In this document: positions 40,501-55,500 of the stretch, in pieces
How positions within the stretch are numbered: the first letter of the stretch is position 1
Layout of the letters: the number at the start of each line of letters is the position of its first letter
NCBI GenBank assembly: GCA_907163375.1
Contig: CAJQUW010001718.1
Coordinates: 62,001 to 126,000, forward strand
Reading direction: 5' to 3'
Length of the DNA stretch: 64,000 nucleotides
Source of the DNA: Prostheceraeus crozeri
Taxonomy: Eukaryota > Platyhelminthes > Polycladida > Euryleptidae
Translations under genes and position numbers: made by a program
The notes under the pieces: model-generated
The model's database searches: none
Told to the model about the DNA's origin: nothing
What the model saw: only the letters and a program-made list of their open reading frames with translations

Positions 40501-43500
40501 TCCTATGGCAGACCATAATAGGTATTGACACGAAGAACGACGATTTCCCAATATTTATAAATCGACCTATATTTTGAATGCATTGAGCTGCATTCGTTGA
40601 TGAGTGGACAAAACCCACCAATGTGCACTACTGTCTATATGAAGAGTTATGAATAAAGAATTCAATCGGCATCAAATGTGATTTAATGTAGGTGATAATA
40701 ACAGAGAGACCATGACAGCAATGAGAATGTTTACGTTGTCCACTTTGATGCTTCACTTGCCAGCCTGGTCAATTAAGTGCTGAAATTCACCGTTTCGCTT
40801 CAATATCAGGAGCCTTTAATTACACCAGGTCTGCATCTCAACAAACAGTGAAAGTTCTTCCTAAATTTGATCTAACGCAAGGTAATCCTACAAGCATGGG
40901 AGACGACCCAAACAAATGTAATTGAGTCATTGACGTAAATGTTCCCTTAACTGCTATTGAGAACTAGTATCTCCTCTTGAGATACGTTTGGATTGTGAGA
41001 TTTTTTCTTGGATCCGTATTCGTCTTCATATTGAAAAGATGCTTTCCTATCCAATGTCATCAATGTTACATTGAAATGCCAATATGAACTGATCATCCTA
41101 AGTCCCACATGTCTTATGATTCCGACTCCGCAACACAGCTGTAAGATAAATCATCCAGATTGAAGATATAACTAAGATCAAATTAAGCACTTGATAACTA
41201 GACAGTTGAAAAGGAGTTACGTTATTTCACTGAAGGTTCATTTAAAGTAACGACAGAATTTGAATAACCTCTAATTGAACATGATGTGGATAGCAATATA
41301 TGCTGTTCCCTACAAGGCCAAATGTCACAGATTGTAATCACTGGATACAGTCATATAATATTTTGCATTAATCTTCATGTACATGTGGCATCTCAGCACC
41401 ACCATACACGGTGGTGTCACGGTGGTAAGAAATTTCGCATTGCGATCTTAAGGCGGAGGCCGTGAGATCGGGTCTCAGCGAAAATATCACTTGACGTCAG
41501 CAGGAACGACATTGTTGATGGAATTATGGGAAGACATTCTCTCTAATGCACCGAACGGCTGGAATTTGAGTAGGTCATCTTTATGGTATCTCCGTGGCAC
41601 ACTGGTTCAGTGCTTGGCCTAGCGATCTTTCGGTCCAGAGCTCGAGCCTAGAAAGTGTCATTGGAAGTCGTCAGGAAGGGCATCCGAACTAAAAGATCAC
41701 AAAGCTCCAGATTAAAGTCTGACTGTGTCAGCGCCGTCGAAGCATCCAGTAAGGGTATACAGTGACATTCAACAATTTACAGTGCACGTGTATATCAGCG
41801 ATGGAATCGGGTCACCGGGTCAGTGCTCAAATATGGGACCCGGTTTTCTTTTATTTTCGTTTTTTATCGTGCTTCTTACAGGATGACAGCGTCAAGAATT
41901 AAGGATCAATACACCAAGAACTCCTTGTAAGCCTTGAAATGAAGCACAACCACAGGGCAATGTGGCCAGCACAATGCACTGCAATACACGCCGTCTTTTG
42001 GCTTCCGTAAATCCGCTTGGGACGAATTTTAGTCCCTGACATGTAGTAGCTATTACTCATTATGATTAAGATTATCAGAGTAAGCTTATTAAGCTCAGTA
42101 AGCTATGTACTACCGTTTTTGTCCCAGATTCAACATGCAACTCAAATAGAAACAAAGATTTCGGGTCACGCAACCGGTTCCATCGATGGTGGCTACCACC
42201 TTTTCAATGATTCACACTGCCTATTTTCGTCACATTTTACTTAATTGCTGCAGCTTCTCAATGAAGCTCAAACCTCGCGATATGCACATGTTGATAAATA
42301 TCAAGCTTTGACATTCGACGTTGCATCACATGCTGCAATGACGAGGTTTGAGTCGCATGTGCATTTTCGCTCTGTTTCAGCTGTGGAGTTTCTTCAAGAA
42401 CCGTGATAATCCCCTAAAAGTGCGAGAAATTGGATCTGTGGTTGAGACAGGTCTGTTGGCTGTGTGACTCATGGGATTTGTGTGGATTCGGTTCTGATGA
42501 TAAGTAAACATCAATTCTCAGCGAATAATGGCGTCCGAGCTCAACTGAATGGCAATTGTGGCAGGAAAATGATGTTAAATCATTTACAAGTTTCGTTGGC
42601 TAACAGGGACTTTGTTTGAAGAGGAGTCAAATGACAACACACTTCTTATTTAATGGATTGAGAACAGCACTTCAAAGAGTGAAGCAAACGCATAATTGAC
42701 CTCCAGCAATCAGACATTCGCTCATGTGGGACAATTTGACGAAGACTTGGTGTCCACAGCGTCTGAAAGAACGTCTAAAATCATCTATTCATTCGCTTCT
42801 TTTGTTCTCATCCTTCGCAGTTGCATGAGATTGGGGAAGCAGAAGGCGAGAAAAATAGATGGTAATTTTGAGAACCGCTTGAGAGATGGATAAAATTCAA
42901 CTTTCGTTTATGTTTTATCGTTGAAAATAATGATTAAAAAATATTATTAAATTGAAATTATTATATTATTCTGAAGAACAATTCGAAAGAGCAAATAACT
43001 GCATATTATTAGAATTAGTATAATAATTTCCATTTAATAATATAATCTCCAAACAATTCTTTGAAAAAAATGCTTATTTAACACGTGATCAAAATATAAT
43101 AACAATGAATATATTTCCAAAACCCATTAGGCAACCCTCTTTCAATGTGGTCGAGGCAGCAGCGGAATACAGTAAAAGAGGAGACAAATCAAAGTGCACA
43201 AAAAGCACATCATGTGCGATTAGAAAATCGCACCTAGGACAGTGGTACCGTAGTGGTGGTTTCTTTAGACTCAGGTTGAAAATCTACCAACCTAATAATA
43301 TGTAGTTTGAATATCTCAATTAATTTTCGTCCGTAAACAGCGATAAACAATGTGTGCATAACTTTTACACCAAGCAGTGTTCAGCAAATTGTGAAACCAA
43401 TCTTGTGAATTATTCATCCAGGAAGCCGGTCTGTCGGCAGATCCAAGAAAAGGTATATGGGATAGCAGAACCTTAGAAGCTTCGAACCCCCGTATACAAG

Positions 43501-46500
43501 CGATCGGGAGGCAGATAGACACTTAATTAAGAGACCATCCGCTTTACCCCTTCGGATGGGTTCATGTTCAGTGGATATAAAACGGAAGTGAATGAGTGAA
43601 ACAAAAGGTTCAGCTGATAGAGCACTGAAATCCAAGGGGACTGAGATACCTGCATCCTCTCATACAATGAATACAGAAGATCATTATCCTGAAGTTCTTT
43701 AAGAAGTGCAGACATGCATTTGGCAGTCATATAGTCGCAGAAACATATAATGAAGGCTGTGAAACAGGTCAAGATAGTTAATGAAAATAATTAAGTAAGC
43801 ATTTCATTTTTAGAATTCTACGACTTACATAACATTATGAAGTTCGTGTTCAATGATAAAAGTGTTGCATTTTGATCGTATTATTGCACTAAAAAAGTAT
43901 TGCACCAAGCAGCTCGACAGGGAATAACTTCAGACAGTCTCTCTACCTAGCATACTAAGTTCGGACAACCCGAACTTCTGGCAGCCCTGTAGCCCCAGAA
44001 AAAAGGAAGAAAATGAAACAAGAGAGACAACAAGGAGGATTTCATGGTTGACTAACGTCCAGCAGTTAGGATGTATGTAGGATTCCATCTTAGCTTTCTG
44101 ATTGAAAGTTAACCATGTCATCGCAATTCTCCAAAAAAACAAAACAATATGTTATCTTACATTTAATCTAAGATATGTCACATTTGAGGAATTTCTCCTA
44201 CCTTGGATATTTAAGGAATTTTTTGAGAATTTGAGAAGTTTAAAAAATATTTGAGGAATTTGAAGAGTAATCACAGGACTGGACTATACACTCGAGAATA
44301 ATAAAGTGAAATTGTACGTACAATTTTCACAATGGAAATAGACATGTAAGTTAATAAGACCTACAAAAATGCATCCGATTATGACAACATATAAATACAT
44401 TCAGAAGGTCTAGATTAACAAAAGAGAAAAATCGAAAGGTTAAGAATAGTAATCTAGAAAATCTGTAAATTTTTATGCTTAAAATGATGCTCTGTACCAC
44501 ATAATTAAATATTTTGTTTATCTGCCTACGTTTGCTAATTCGAAATCGACGGCACATCGAGGAACCTAGTAAGTGGGCAAAAAGTAATTCCTAATGCCTT
44601 ATAGAGATAGGAAAAAAGTCGTGCGTCGCTTGCGGATTAATGTGTGTTCCAGCAAAGTGCTTCGATTGCCATAATTCCTTCAGATTCGAAGAATTCAGAT
44701 CACTGCCCACGAGTTTTCACCATAATGTTGGCCCTTCCGATCATTATTAAAAAAAGTAGCAGGCGTACGAAAATTAGTTCTTGTTGATGTTTTCATAATC
44801 CTCTCCTCGGCATTTCTCAATGTATAGTGCATACACTGAATCGAATATTAGCCAGACAGCGGTATGTGTTTTGGTGTGTGCACGCACGCATTTCTCAGTG
44901 GCTATGGTGTCCTCTGCTGACAGCTTATTGTTTGCTATTTCCAATAGCAAGCGATGCACGAATTATCCATTCGAGAAGGAGCAAGTTGTCTAATTGTAAG
45001 GCTACATATAACCTTTCCGTTCTAGGAAACCGAAGAGCGCGCAGATGAATCTACATGTAATTCTGAGCTCTGTACTATCACCAGGGAAAAGTATTTTTGT
45101 GAAAAATAGCATAACTTCCACATGGCTTGGCGAACAACAAAACTGATGCGGATAGACAAATTTGTCAATGTTAGTCATCTAATCTGCTTTGTTAGCAGAC
45201 GTGATGTACATCCGATTGATTTTATTCAGTCTTACACGAATAGTCATTACCAACAGATTCAATTATAGTCTTTCAAATTCTATTCACCATTATTACAAGT
45301 CCTTTGTCATTATATTTCCATATTCCTTTTCTTCTAATCAGACTGTGGCGCCGCCGTCGACTGTGTTTAGTAAACAAGACATTACATTGTTTTATAGACT
45401 AGCCGTTCGAACGTTTACAGGAAGTGAATAATTTCTCCTTCAGACATTGGATTTTGTACTAGTAAAAAAAGGGCAGACAAAACAAATACTGAATTCTAGC
45501 GGCGACTATCATTTTCAAAGAAGACTACTTCCCAACATGTAATAAAGACAAATTTCAATTATTCACTTACATGCATCACTTGTACATCGAAATGAAACGT
45601 ATTTCTGCAGCTAGGGATGAGTAATGTCAGAAGAACGACCCTCGTTTATGGAGAGACATGATTGTATTGCTCTGACTCTGAAGTTATGGATGCCATCTTA
45701 AGTGCTGTTCACAAGATGAATATTTCCCAGAATAATGGTGCATTTAAGATGTCATCAAATTCTGAATCTTGAAAAGTCATGAATTTCAGTGCGATTGGAA
45801 ACAGACGCGTCATTAAAACAGCACTGCAAACCCTGTGCTGTAAAAGAAGTGAATTCTAACTGCGAAAGTGGTGTACGAAGCAAGAATGACACAGTTTGTC
45901 CTTGTTCATGCGCTGCGAAGGTGATCTACCTTCCGATTGGTCAGATTTTGGGATTCCGTAGTCAAGCACAGCTGATCCAATGAGAAAGCAAATCAATGCC
46001 GTTACGCATGACACGAACAGCACTGTCTCAGTACATTTTACAGTGTACAAGGATGCTAAACTCCTTGGCAGCCACAGTAGCTACCGCACGATGGCTCGTT
46101 TTTATTCCAAATGTCCAAACTAAATATCTAGAATGGCTGAAAAGCGGATCAAAGGGCTACACAACAAGCTGCACTGCGTTTATTAATCCTGGCTTTGCCA
46201 TGTAGCTGATAATTATAAAAGATGCTTGGTGCCAGTTTTGCACAGTCCATCAAATTGTTCAGCTATTCTTTGTAGATGTCATGAACTAGTTCTGAGCAGC
46301 ATTGACGAGTCCTCGGCTGCGTCTACGGCTGTTAAAGACTTTAATGCACAAATTGTTCAAATCAGTGGACATCTTTTTCCTATATGCGCAGGTGATCTGA
46401 AATAATATCTTCCGATTATGTGAACGGACAATTATTTTCAAATGCTTGACCAGGAAGTTATTGTACAAACTTTTCTCTATATCTACATATATACTTATTA

Positions 46501-49500
46501 CGATCTTTAGTATTATTCTTATATATTCCGTGCCTCTTCTTGAAGAAAAATTCATTAAATGTCTTGAAGTACTTTTATTTACATTTGAATTGTGACAATG
46601 TTGCATTACATGGCCTATTAAATTCAGGAGAGACATACACGAGGTGAATGATATCAGGAGCCAAGAAGCACGATGAATTTAATTTATCTTGTTTCAATCA
46701 CACAGAAGAACTTGCTTTTGTGGAAGTTAATTAAGTTTTTTAGGTAGTAAACACAAAAAGCAATTAATATTCAATCAAGTCAAAACAATGGAGGATAATA
46801 AAGCAAGTTAGTCAACGATCAAAATGTTTCGTATCTTTAACCATTTTATGCCTCAGATTGCAGTTATTCACTATCTCAGCGACTCACACTATTTCCTGGA
46901 CACATTTATTCCGGCCTGAGCGCCGCCTATCCTTTGTAGGAGAAGTTGTTGTGCAGTTTCTCACACTTGGTAGAGATGACTGGACGTCTCATATTGGTGT
47001 CAATCAACATATTGGTGAGTTTGAATGAAAGGTTGGCGTGAGAAAGCAGAAAATCTCCTCTGAGATGACGGCTTGGACATTAATGGCTTCTCAAAGTTGA
47101 TTAGAGAAAAGTAAACTGGACAGAATGTTTCCTGACATTTGGGATAACTTTGAAGTATTTGAAGCCTTTCATCATTTATCAATCAGAGTAAGTCAATGAT
47201 TAGATCGACCTTTTGAAGCAGGAGTGCAACACAAAAGTCAAAAGGTACAAGGCTGCATTCCAGTAAATTGCAAGCAAAAATGCAATTGCTGTGAAAAACA
47301 CAATTTACAACAGCTAGCCTCTGTGCATTGAGAGAAGAAACATCCGGTGCAATCATAGAAATAGATTGTTTATCTGAAGTTGACTAGAATGGAACTGGAA
47401 TCAAGGTCGCGGCACACCCGGAGGAACGTAGTTGTGGCATGAAGCACCAATGAAAAGCACAGAATTACATATATGACTCATTCTATTCCAATGATGCAGC
47501 CGCTGACAAGTGCATCCAAGTGAAAGCGCGAGCGGTCTTTGTGCCACTATTGCATGAAGCTTAACTTCCACTCTAGAGTGCGTAATGAGTGCGTAATTGA
47601 GCTATGGTACAATGTGTAAAAAAAGAAGGCAACAATGTATTCCGTAATGATGATTTCTCTCATGTGAAAGACATTTTTGAAATCTCAATCAGCGTATATC
47701 TACATGTGTATTCATAGGATTGGTGCCCGCTTTTTCCTGCATTGTTGCCCTCAAAAATTCATGTTAATGTTATATTGTTATCAATGTCTATTGGTGAAAC
47801 AGATGCAACAAATGACCATCTGTGTACCGGGCCCTGTTCTTTGATTTGGCGAACGTCATGCTGGAGATGGGCTGCTCACAGCAATAAGCAGTGCATAGAA
47901 GAGGAGGGGATTAGATATTACTACACATTCAAGAGAATATTTTGCCACTTTCAACTTTGTAAAGTACCAAAATAGTAATTCAAAATTATCATGCTGTATC
48001 ATTTGTTCATTTCTGATGATAGCTAGACACCATTTCTATATTTCCAAACCTGTATACCGGAACGTGGTAGTTGAGACAAGTTACTTTCCAACATGACCAT
48101 CAATCCTGTCAGCTATGAATGAAGAATTGAAAAGTATCCAAATAACTACGCGATGAAACGAATGGAATTTCTTTTCTGATACTTTCAAACACATTTACAA
48201 GCAGGCAGGCCTTGGGCCAGATAATATCGAACAGAAACGTGTCTGAAAATACTGGAGCCAATAAATCATTGCTTGAATGCCAGGACACATTATGATAAAG
48301 AATGAATGATGCTGAGATTAATGTAACGGATGCAGACATCCTAGGCGGGTTCTAACCGAATCACGTGAAAGAAAAACAGAAGCCGTCGTCATCTAAAGCA
48401 ATAAGATTGAAATTTTAATAACATCCTATTAAGCATGTAGATCAGCGAACTTGATCATTTTTCTCGTATCAGAACATGCAAAAATTAAAACACACAATTC
48501 ACTATCGATGACGTAATCTAGAAAGGGTTCAAATTGTCATATCTATTTCTGCAATTTGAAAGCGGTCGAAACGATTACTATGCCTATCGATTGGCTATCT
48601 ATAGCCAAAAAGTATGTTTGCGGACCACTCTCAACTTACGGCAAAGTTAAATTCAAATTAATTCCTAATTTCACCAATTCTATAATAATTCTATTCGCAA
48701 AAATCAACGATGAAGGCGTGAATTTACAGCGAAAAACATCTACCACAACAGTATTCAGAACAACGGGGCGCCCGTAGAATTCATGCCCATACATCTGCTT
48801 TCAAGAACAACATTTCATTGATCTCATTATCAAAATAGTTCTACGCGTTTCGGATGCCTATAACACACGATAGTTTTCATATTTCACAGTCAACGCATCG
48901 CTCAGCTACGGATGACGTTTCATGGTTACTGTTGAGTTATGGTTTGAGGTTTGACGGTGAGGGGTAGGCCATGGTTAGATAAAAGCTTCAACCACACATC
49001 ACAAAACTAACCTAGTCATGAAAGAACCTTGCCATGTACATTCAGAGTGAATCATTCTACATTGACAGGCCAAGTTTTTGTACTCGTCAACCACATACAT
49101 CAATTCTAGTTGAAATGACGTTTAAAATGAGTGGCTTTCCGTGGAAAAAGTGAAACTTTTTCAGTTTTAAATACTTCTCCATCTCTTGATTGGACTTTCA
49201 CTTGAACTGAGTGACATTTCGTTGTTCCCAACGGTTTCCAGCTTCATAACTCATCTTTGTCCGAGATAAACTCAGCTCATTAACTGCTCCATATTCAAGA
49301 CAACGAATGATGACTGAAAGTTGCACTTTCTGGAGATATCCATCAAATAATTCATTTCTTCAAGATCCGTTGGAAGACGATAAAATCTGTCGGAAACTTA
49401 TGTTGAGTAATAAATGGAAAGTAGTAACTCCAGAAGTAATAATTGAACTAAAATACCTCTTGTCCCTCTCAGTGCGCAACACAAAGCGAATAACAATTGA

Positions 49501-52500
49501 TTTGTCAAGCCAAGGAAATGTCTCAGCAGTTTAACAAGTTTGGTGAGAGTTATTACGATGAAAACGTCAAACCTCTCACTTCACAATGATGTCTTTTATA
49601 GCAGTCTCACTACCGGTAACTACTTTATGAGCTTCCATCTCGTGAATTCATTGTTGGACTCAATCATGCCGTTTTTATATGCTGTGAATACGAACACAGT
49701 GACGGAATCGTTCTGAGAAGCTGAAAACGCTGCAATGTGAATGATATCACAGGGGGATACTATTCACTCTTACAGGAAAGATGATTCCATACAATTACTG
49801 TTTATTTACCTTTTTGTATGGCATTGTTAATGAGTGCAAAACATCACGCCCACTCAACAAACACAACGGCTCCGACAATAGAATTCTCTGATCTTTACAG
49901 ATTATTTTACACACAAGTTCTCTGTGTCCCCTGAGAGGACAAACTATAATGTCAACAGGAAACAAATTCTTTACACGATGATTACACCGAGTCACCGAGG
50001 GTTGTTTAGCCTTCTCCCCACTGGGGATTCGCGTTTTTTGCCCTCCGGGCGAATTATTTGAATATCTTTTAAATCAAGAAAGCCATGCTCACCAGATTTC
50101 TAGTAGCTTACTATCAGGGTGTCCACCCTATCTGAGAAAAAAAATTCGCGTACAATTCACGTACAATTCGCGTACATGACAAAAAATTCACGTACCACTA
50201 TTTCAGGCATATTTGCCCGCACGGATGTGGAGTCGGAGTCCTATCATTTTTGCTGGAGTTCAAATGATAGGACTCCAGACTCCGGCCTATAACTAGACCC
50301 GAAACAACAAAAATATTAATCCACGTCGAGTTGAGTGGCGAATTATTTATCCTCGTGGAGCCGAGTCGCATCCATCCAACTTGAAACGACATTTGATAAA
50401 CTTTCATCGAAAATGGTTGATAATTGATACATCAGTGATCAGTAAGAATAGGTTCAGGTAAGCCTTTAATGATCTATGATGTAGGTTACCAGTTCTTTTT
50501 TAAAAAAACTAGGCTATATATACTTGCCGCCCGGAGTCGGAGTCCTATCATTTTGATAGGACTCCGCATCCCTGCTTGCCCGGCAAACGACAGTTGGTTG
50601 AGTCAAAATCATTCAAAAACACTACCCGCAGCAACTGCTCAAAGAAATGCAGTAATGAGATCTTTACAGTAGAAAGATAGTTCTTCAGAACTATCTTGTA
50701 TACACACTGCACACATAATGATGTAAGTGCATTCGATGCTGTTTTGAAGCCATCATTTCACAAATAAATGGTATTTTTGGTCACTCAATAATCTCTAAAT
50801 ACAACATAATTCACGGCTATAAAAATCAAGGGTAATGATAATAGGGTTTGTGTTTTTAGATTTCTAGATTTCTAGAAGCAGATTAAAACTAAGAATATTA
50901 GTGTGCATATTCAAGAGATACTTTTTTATTTCTTTTAAAAACATCAGGATAGAAACAATAGACTGAGTCCACCAACCCAATTGTTTGCTGGCCTTGGCCA
51001 AGCATTGAGAATTTTGCGTAGCCACATATGCATGTACATCTATATATGGGCCTTATAGTGACAAAAAGCCCTAGCATATGACTGCACAATACACATGTAT
51101 ACATCCATTACAAAAAGCATAAAATAATTCAGGACACAAAGATGTCAAAACGCTGCTTAGCAGAATTTCACAAATTTTTATTGTCTGAACCCAGAGCCGT
51201 TGTTAGTAGCGACTATATTATATGAAAATATCTACATGTTTATAACTTTCTTTCTTGTAACATACTTTTTTGTAGAACCAAGTCAGAGTTGGTGCAACAA
51301 CGGAAGAAAAATAGTTTAGCTCAAGTAAGAGCAAATAGCAGTAAATACCGCTATCTGCGCAAATGAGCTGAAATTCACGTACAATTCACGTACATTTTCA
51401 TAATTTTCAAAATTCACGTACAATTCACGTACATACGTGAATTTCACGTACAGTGGACACCCTGTACTATCTACGTATTATCCAACTTTTAATTGAAAAA
51501 TAATAAAATTGGCACAATATTTTTGGTGTGACAGCTAAAAAGAGCTGGCGTGTACTTTAAAATGTGAAGGTTTGGAATATTCTGGCTGATTTCGGCATAC
51601 TCGTATATTCACTTCTAATGTATATTGCGGAAAGGATTCTCGATGGAATAAGTTGAGATTACAGAAAGGTTTTGTTGTCATTTTCCATTTCAAATAGTGA
51701 TCTAATGGATTTTTTTATAAAAATTGGCGGTTATTGACCTTTGACCTTCACCTCAGCCCAAGGATGACCTTAGAAATAAAAGTAATGCTGTCTTTCTGAA
51801 TCCCCTTTCAATGACTATTCGACTGACATGTGCTTTGGCAAAATTGGTGTTATAGTTTGGGAGATCAGCACGGGGCGGAAAACACCCCAGTGGAGTGATG
51901 GTTAAGTTCTTGCGTTCTGTTTAGCGATTTCTAATATTGAGTTGCACCAGCCCTGCATTCTGTAGTCGGGCTCTTCTCTCAAAGAAGTCTATAGACCTAC
52001 AAGAAGAGAACTGTGCCCATTTTAAAATGTGACATTCTATCCATCTTCAATTGTATGTTTAATTCAAACGGAAGCGGGAGTATTCAGGCAAAAAAACTAC
52101 GGAAAATTAGATGACCAAAAGAAAATAAGCAACAGAGTCCTTGAATAAACATTAGTAATTCTTCCTACCAGAACAGAATACAAAATTTTACAAATGATAT
52201 GATGAAAGTCGAAATGACTTTGTAATATTGGCAAATCTGGCAAATTTTTTTGTGGATCTACATCCTTATTTAATAACCGCTAATGAAGTGCTTTCGAGCT
52301 TTGAGAAACCTTCGAATATCGCCAGTCAACTAATTTAATTGTTTGCGGTTCAAAACAGCAATTATCAGGCGAGTGGTATTCTTGATGGTAATACCCTATG
52401 TCGGGTAGTGGTTTCTGATCTTGATTGGAGAGTGCAGGGATGATACAGATCAATATTAGAGGTGGGTAGGAAGAACGGAGGAAACAGGAACAATCCTTGG

Positions 52501-55500
52501 AGATTCGCTAAAGGCAGTGAGAAGAATTTCCTCCCTTTTAACCTGATAGTTTCCAAAAACATTTGGATTCTGTCCCGAGTCTGATACAAATCTTCTGATC
52601 CAACAGCGATTGCCATTTGGAAAACACATCAATCTTTTAACCTGCTGGAGCAGGGAATAAAATTGTTACTAAGTTCCCGTTGACCAGGTTCAAAGCTTCA
52701 AATTGAAATGATTTACATCTGTCGGCTACATGTAGAATCAAATCTCGTCAGAAGAATCATTTTCTCAGACGGAACGGGAATCAAAACCACATCAAATTTG
52801 AGGAAATTCTCTGCTGGATTATGAGACTAAGAAATGACTATTTATTGAGTGGAACGCTTCGCTTGTCGTTGTCCGAGTTCGTGGCAATTACATCAGCTGC
52901 GGTGAACTTAATGACCTCATATGAAGCCACAATCTGTGAATTGCCGTGAATGATTTTACGATTCTGACACGGAGACTAAAGTCTAAGACGCCTCCCACCT
53001 TTCTGTGCCATTTCCGAGAATGAAGACAGATGGCCAGCAGGCCTGAAATCAAGTTAGGTCGCGACGAGGCAATTACACAGGCGAGCGGATTTGAGCTTCC
53101 GTTTAAACGGACTCGAACTTGACCCCTGGCCAGATTCAGGGATACACAGCAGAGTTCGAACGGTGTTACCTTCGATAATTACATCACAAACTGAAGGTAT
53201 TATTCAGGATACCCCACAACACGGGAATGAAAAGAATTAGAGGAAGAAAACGACTGAAGTTTTGAAATGAACTTCAACATTCACCCAATTAAAAAGCAGT
53301 GTGAACTGCATCGATAATCAGAGCTGAAACCCAAAGTAATTGAGCCTCGAAGTACAAATCAATAAGTCTATTGTAGTTGACACGAATCTAAGTGATCTGA
53401 TAGCAACTTCACCTAACTTGAGTGATTCCTTAGGAAACTTGACCCAATGCGAGTGATCTTTTAGCAACATTGAACCAACGCGAGTGATCCTTTTGTACCC
53501 TGATCCAACTCGAATGATCTTTTAGCAACATTGAAACAACTCGAATGATCCTTGAGAAACCTGACCCAACTCGAATGATCCTTTAGTACCCTGATCCAAC
53601 TCGAATGATCCTTTAGCACCCTGATCCAACTCGAGTGATCCTTTAGCAACATTAACGCAGCTCGAATGACCTATTTAACTTCGTTAAATAGGTTAAGAAC
53701 TAACTTTTGTGACGTTAAGAACTAACTTTTGTGTTTGGAACGATGACAAAATCAAAAAGGGCACCTGTTTTACCTGTCTAACATGGCTCATCCTTCAACA
53801 ACCTGGACCCAACTCGATTGACCCTGAACCAAGTAAGCTCATGCAATTGTCATGCAGATGGTATTTTTAACGAGAATCGAACCCTCAACCACCATGGTTA
53901 TCTGGACAAGGAAGAACCAGCGCGTGAATGACAGTAGCGCATGCGATAACCCATTATTCCAATCATCTATGGATTCATGCTGTCACTATGAGACTATGAT
54001 CACAAACAACATATATTTAAAATATTAGATCTTTCCATATTCAATTGATTAACTTTTCTTGAATTTGAACGCAATGTTTGCTTTCTAGGAACGTCACTTT
54101 TCACTTTGCGATGTCTCTTATACTTGAATTTCCAATCCATTCCTTTCACTATTTCTAATTGAATCATTTTTGAATGGTCACATCATTGGATTATCATAAG
54201 GGTTTATTTAATTCTTTGGGACTGAGATTTTTCCAACGGAGACAGCGGGTCCCCCTCAAAGTATCAACATTGAAACTAAAGAAATAGCTGTGTTGGAATG
54301 TGGTCGTTCTCTGTCGCAAATTCTCTTTTGATGCCTCGGGACTCAAAGACAACGAAGAAAGGAATGGAAAGACGCTCCACTCGTCAGCATAAATTCGAGA
54401 GTTCATTTCCAAATATGACATTACCTCAACTTTGTAAGTCGTTCCCGGTTTCAGATTGCCAAGGGAATATGTGTTCTGAGTCTGAAATGAAAACAATTCC
54501 GGATGAAATACAACACTAATAAAATTGAAATCGAATTAATCAACTATTTCACAATCATCTTGATTTAGAAACAATTTAATGATCAAATCTGAAAGAAATG
54601 ATTTAGCAAGAAGTCAGAGAATATAATGATTTTTGATGGGAAGCTGCACTGTATCGTTCCGCTCTATCGACATGATGAAATCGTGAAATCAAATGCTTCT
54701 TTTCAAATGTAGTTTATTGACAGTTAGTGATTCATCAGTCACTTCGGCAGGTCACAGTCACTTCGGCAGGTCACAGTCACTTCGGCAGGCCACAGTCACT
54801 TCGGCAGGTCACAGTCACTCCGGCAGGTCACAGTCACTTCGGCAGGTCACAGTCACTTCGGCAGGCCACAGTCACTTCGGCAGGCCACAATCACTTCGGC
54901 AGTTCAGTCACTCCGGCAGGTCACAGTCACTTCGGCAGGCCACAATCACTTCGGCAGTTCAGTCACTCCGGCAGGTCACAGTCACTTCGGCAGGTCACAA
55001 TCACTTCGGCAGGTCACAATCACTTCGGCAGTTCAGTCACTTCGGCAGGCCACAATCACTTCGGCAGTTCAGTCACTCCGGCAGGTCACAGTCACTTCGG
55101 CAGGCCACAATCACTCCGGCAGGCCACAGTCACTTCGGCAGTTCAGTCACTCCGGCAGGTCACAGTCACTTCGGCAGGTCACAGTCACTTCGGCAGGTCT
55201 CAGTCACTCCGGCAGGTCACAGTCACTCCGGCAGTTCACAGTCACTCCGGCAGGTCACAGTCACTTCGGCAGGTCACAGTCACTTCGGCAGGTCACAGTC
55301 ACTTCGGCAGGTCACAGTCACTTCGGCAGGCCACAGTCACTTCGGCAGGCCACAATCACTTCGGCAGTTCAGTCACTCCGGCAGGTCACAGTCACTTCGG
55401 CAGGTCACAATCACTTCGGCAGGTCACAATCACTTCGGCAGGCCACAATCACTCCGGCAGGCCACAGTCACTTCGGCAGTTCAGTCACTCCGGCAGGTCA

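Larger units (their letters stand above)
28764..54424 (-). other. ANOS1 intron (25.7 kb), transposon-rich
   Basis: The intron holds the GA/GTGA tract (29163-30018), a hAT transposon with broken transposase (33952-36136), a palindromic element (37152-37785), a SINE (41584-41774), an AT-rich hairpin (42938-43047), MITE copy 6 (44498-45067), a transposon with nested MITE (50115-51464), a minisatellite (53379-53675) and a hairpin (53669-53693). The stretches 30020-33950, 37795-41580, 45070-50110 and 51470-53375 contain AT-rich sequence in which I recognise no gene; their short open frames look random. Confidence 0.6.

Noticed and set aside
43925-44000. Single transposon-like end (CAGGGCTGCCAGAAGTTCGG on the minus strand)
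   Set aside because: No matching second end or duplication was found nearby.
46286-46636. 116-codon minus-strand frame as a gene
   Set aside because: No similarity to a known family, no splice context, low-complexity composition and stops in every extension.
47459-47475. CACAGAATTAC as another family A MITE end
   Set aside because: The similarity stops after 10 bp and there is no second end; chance match.
53855-53925. tRNA gene on the minus strand (GGGTTCGATTCTC)
   Set aside because: The T-arm-like box is good, but the acceptor stem does not pair and the A-box is not in place.
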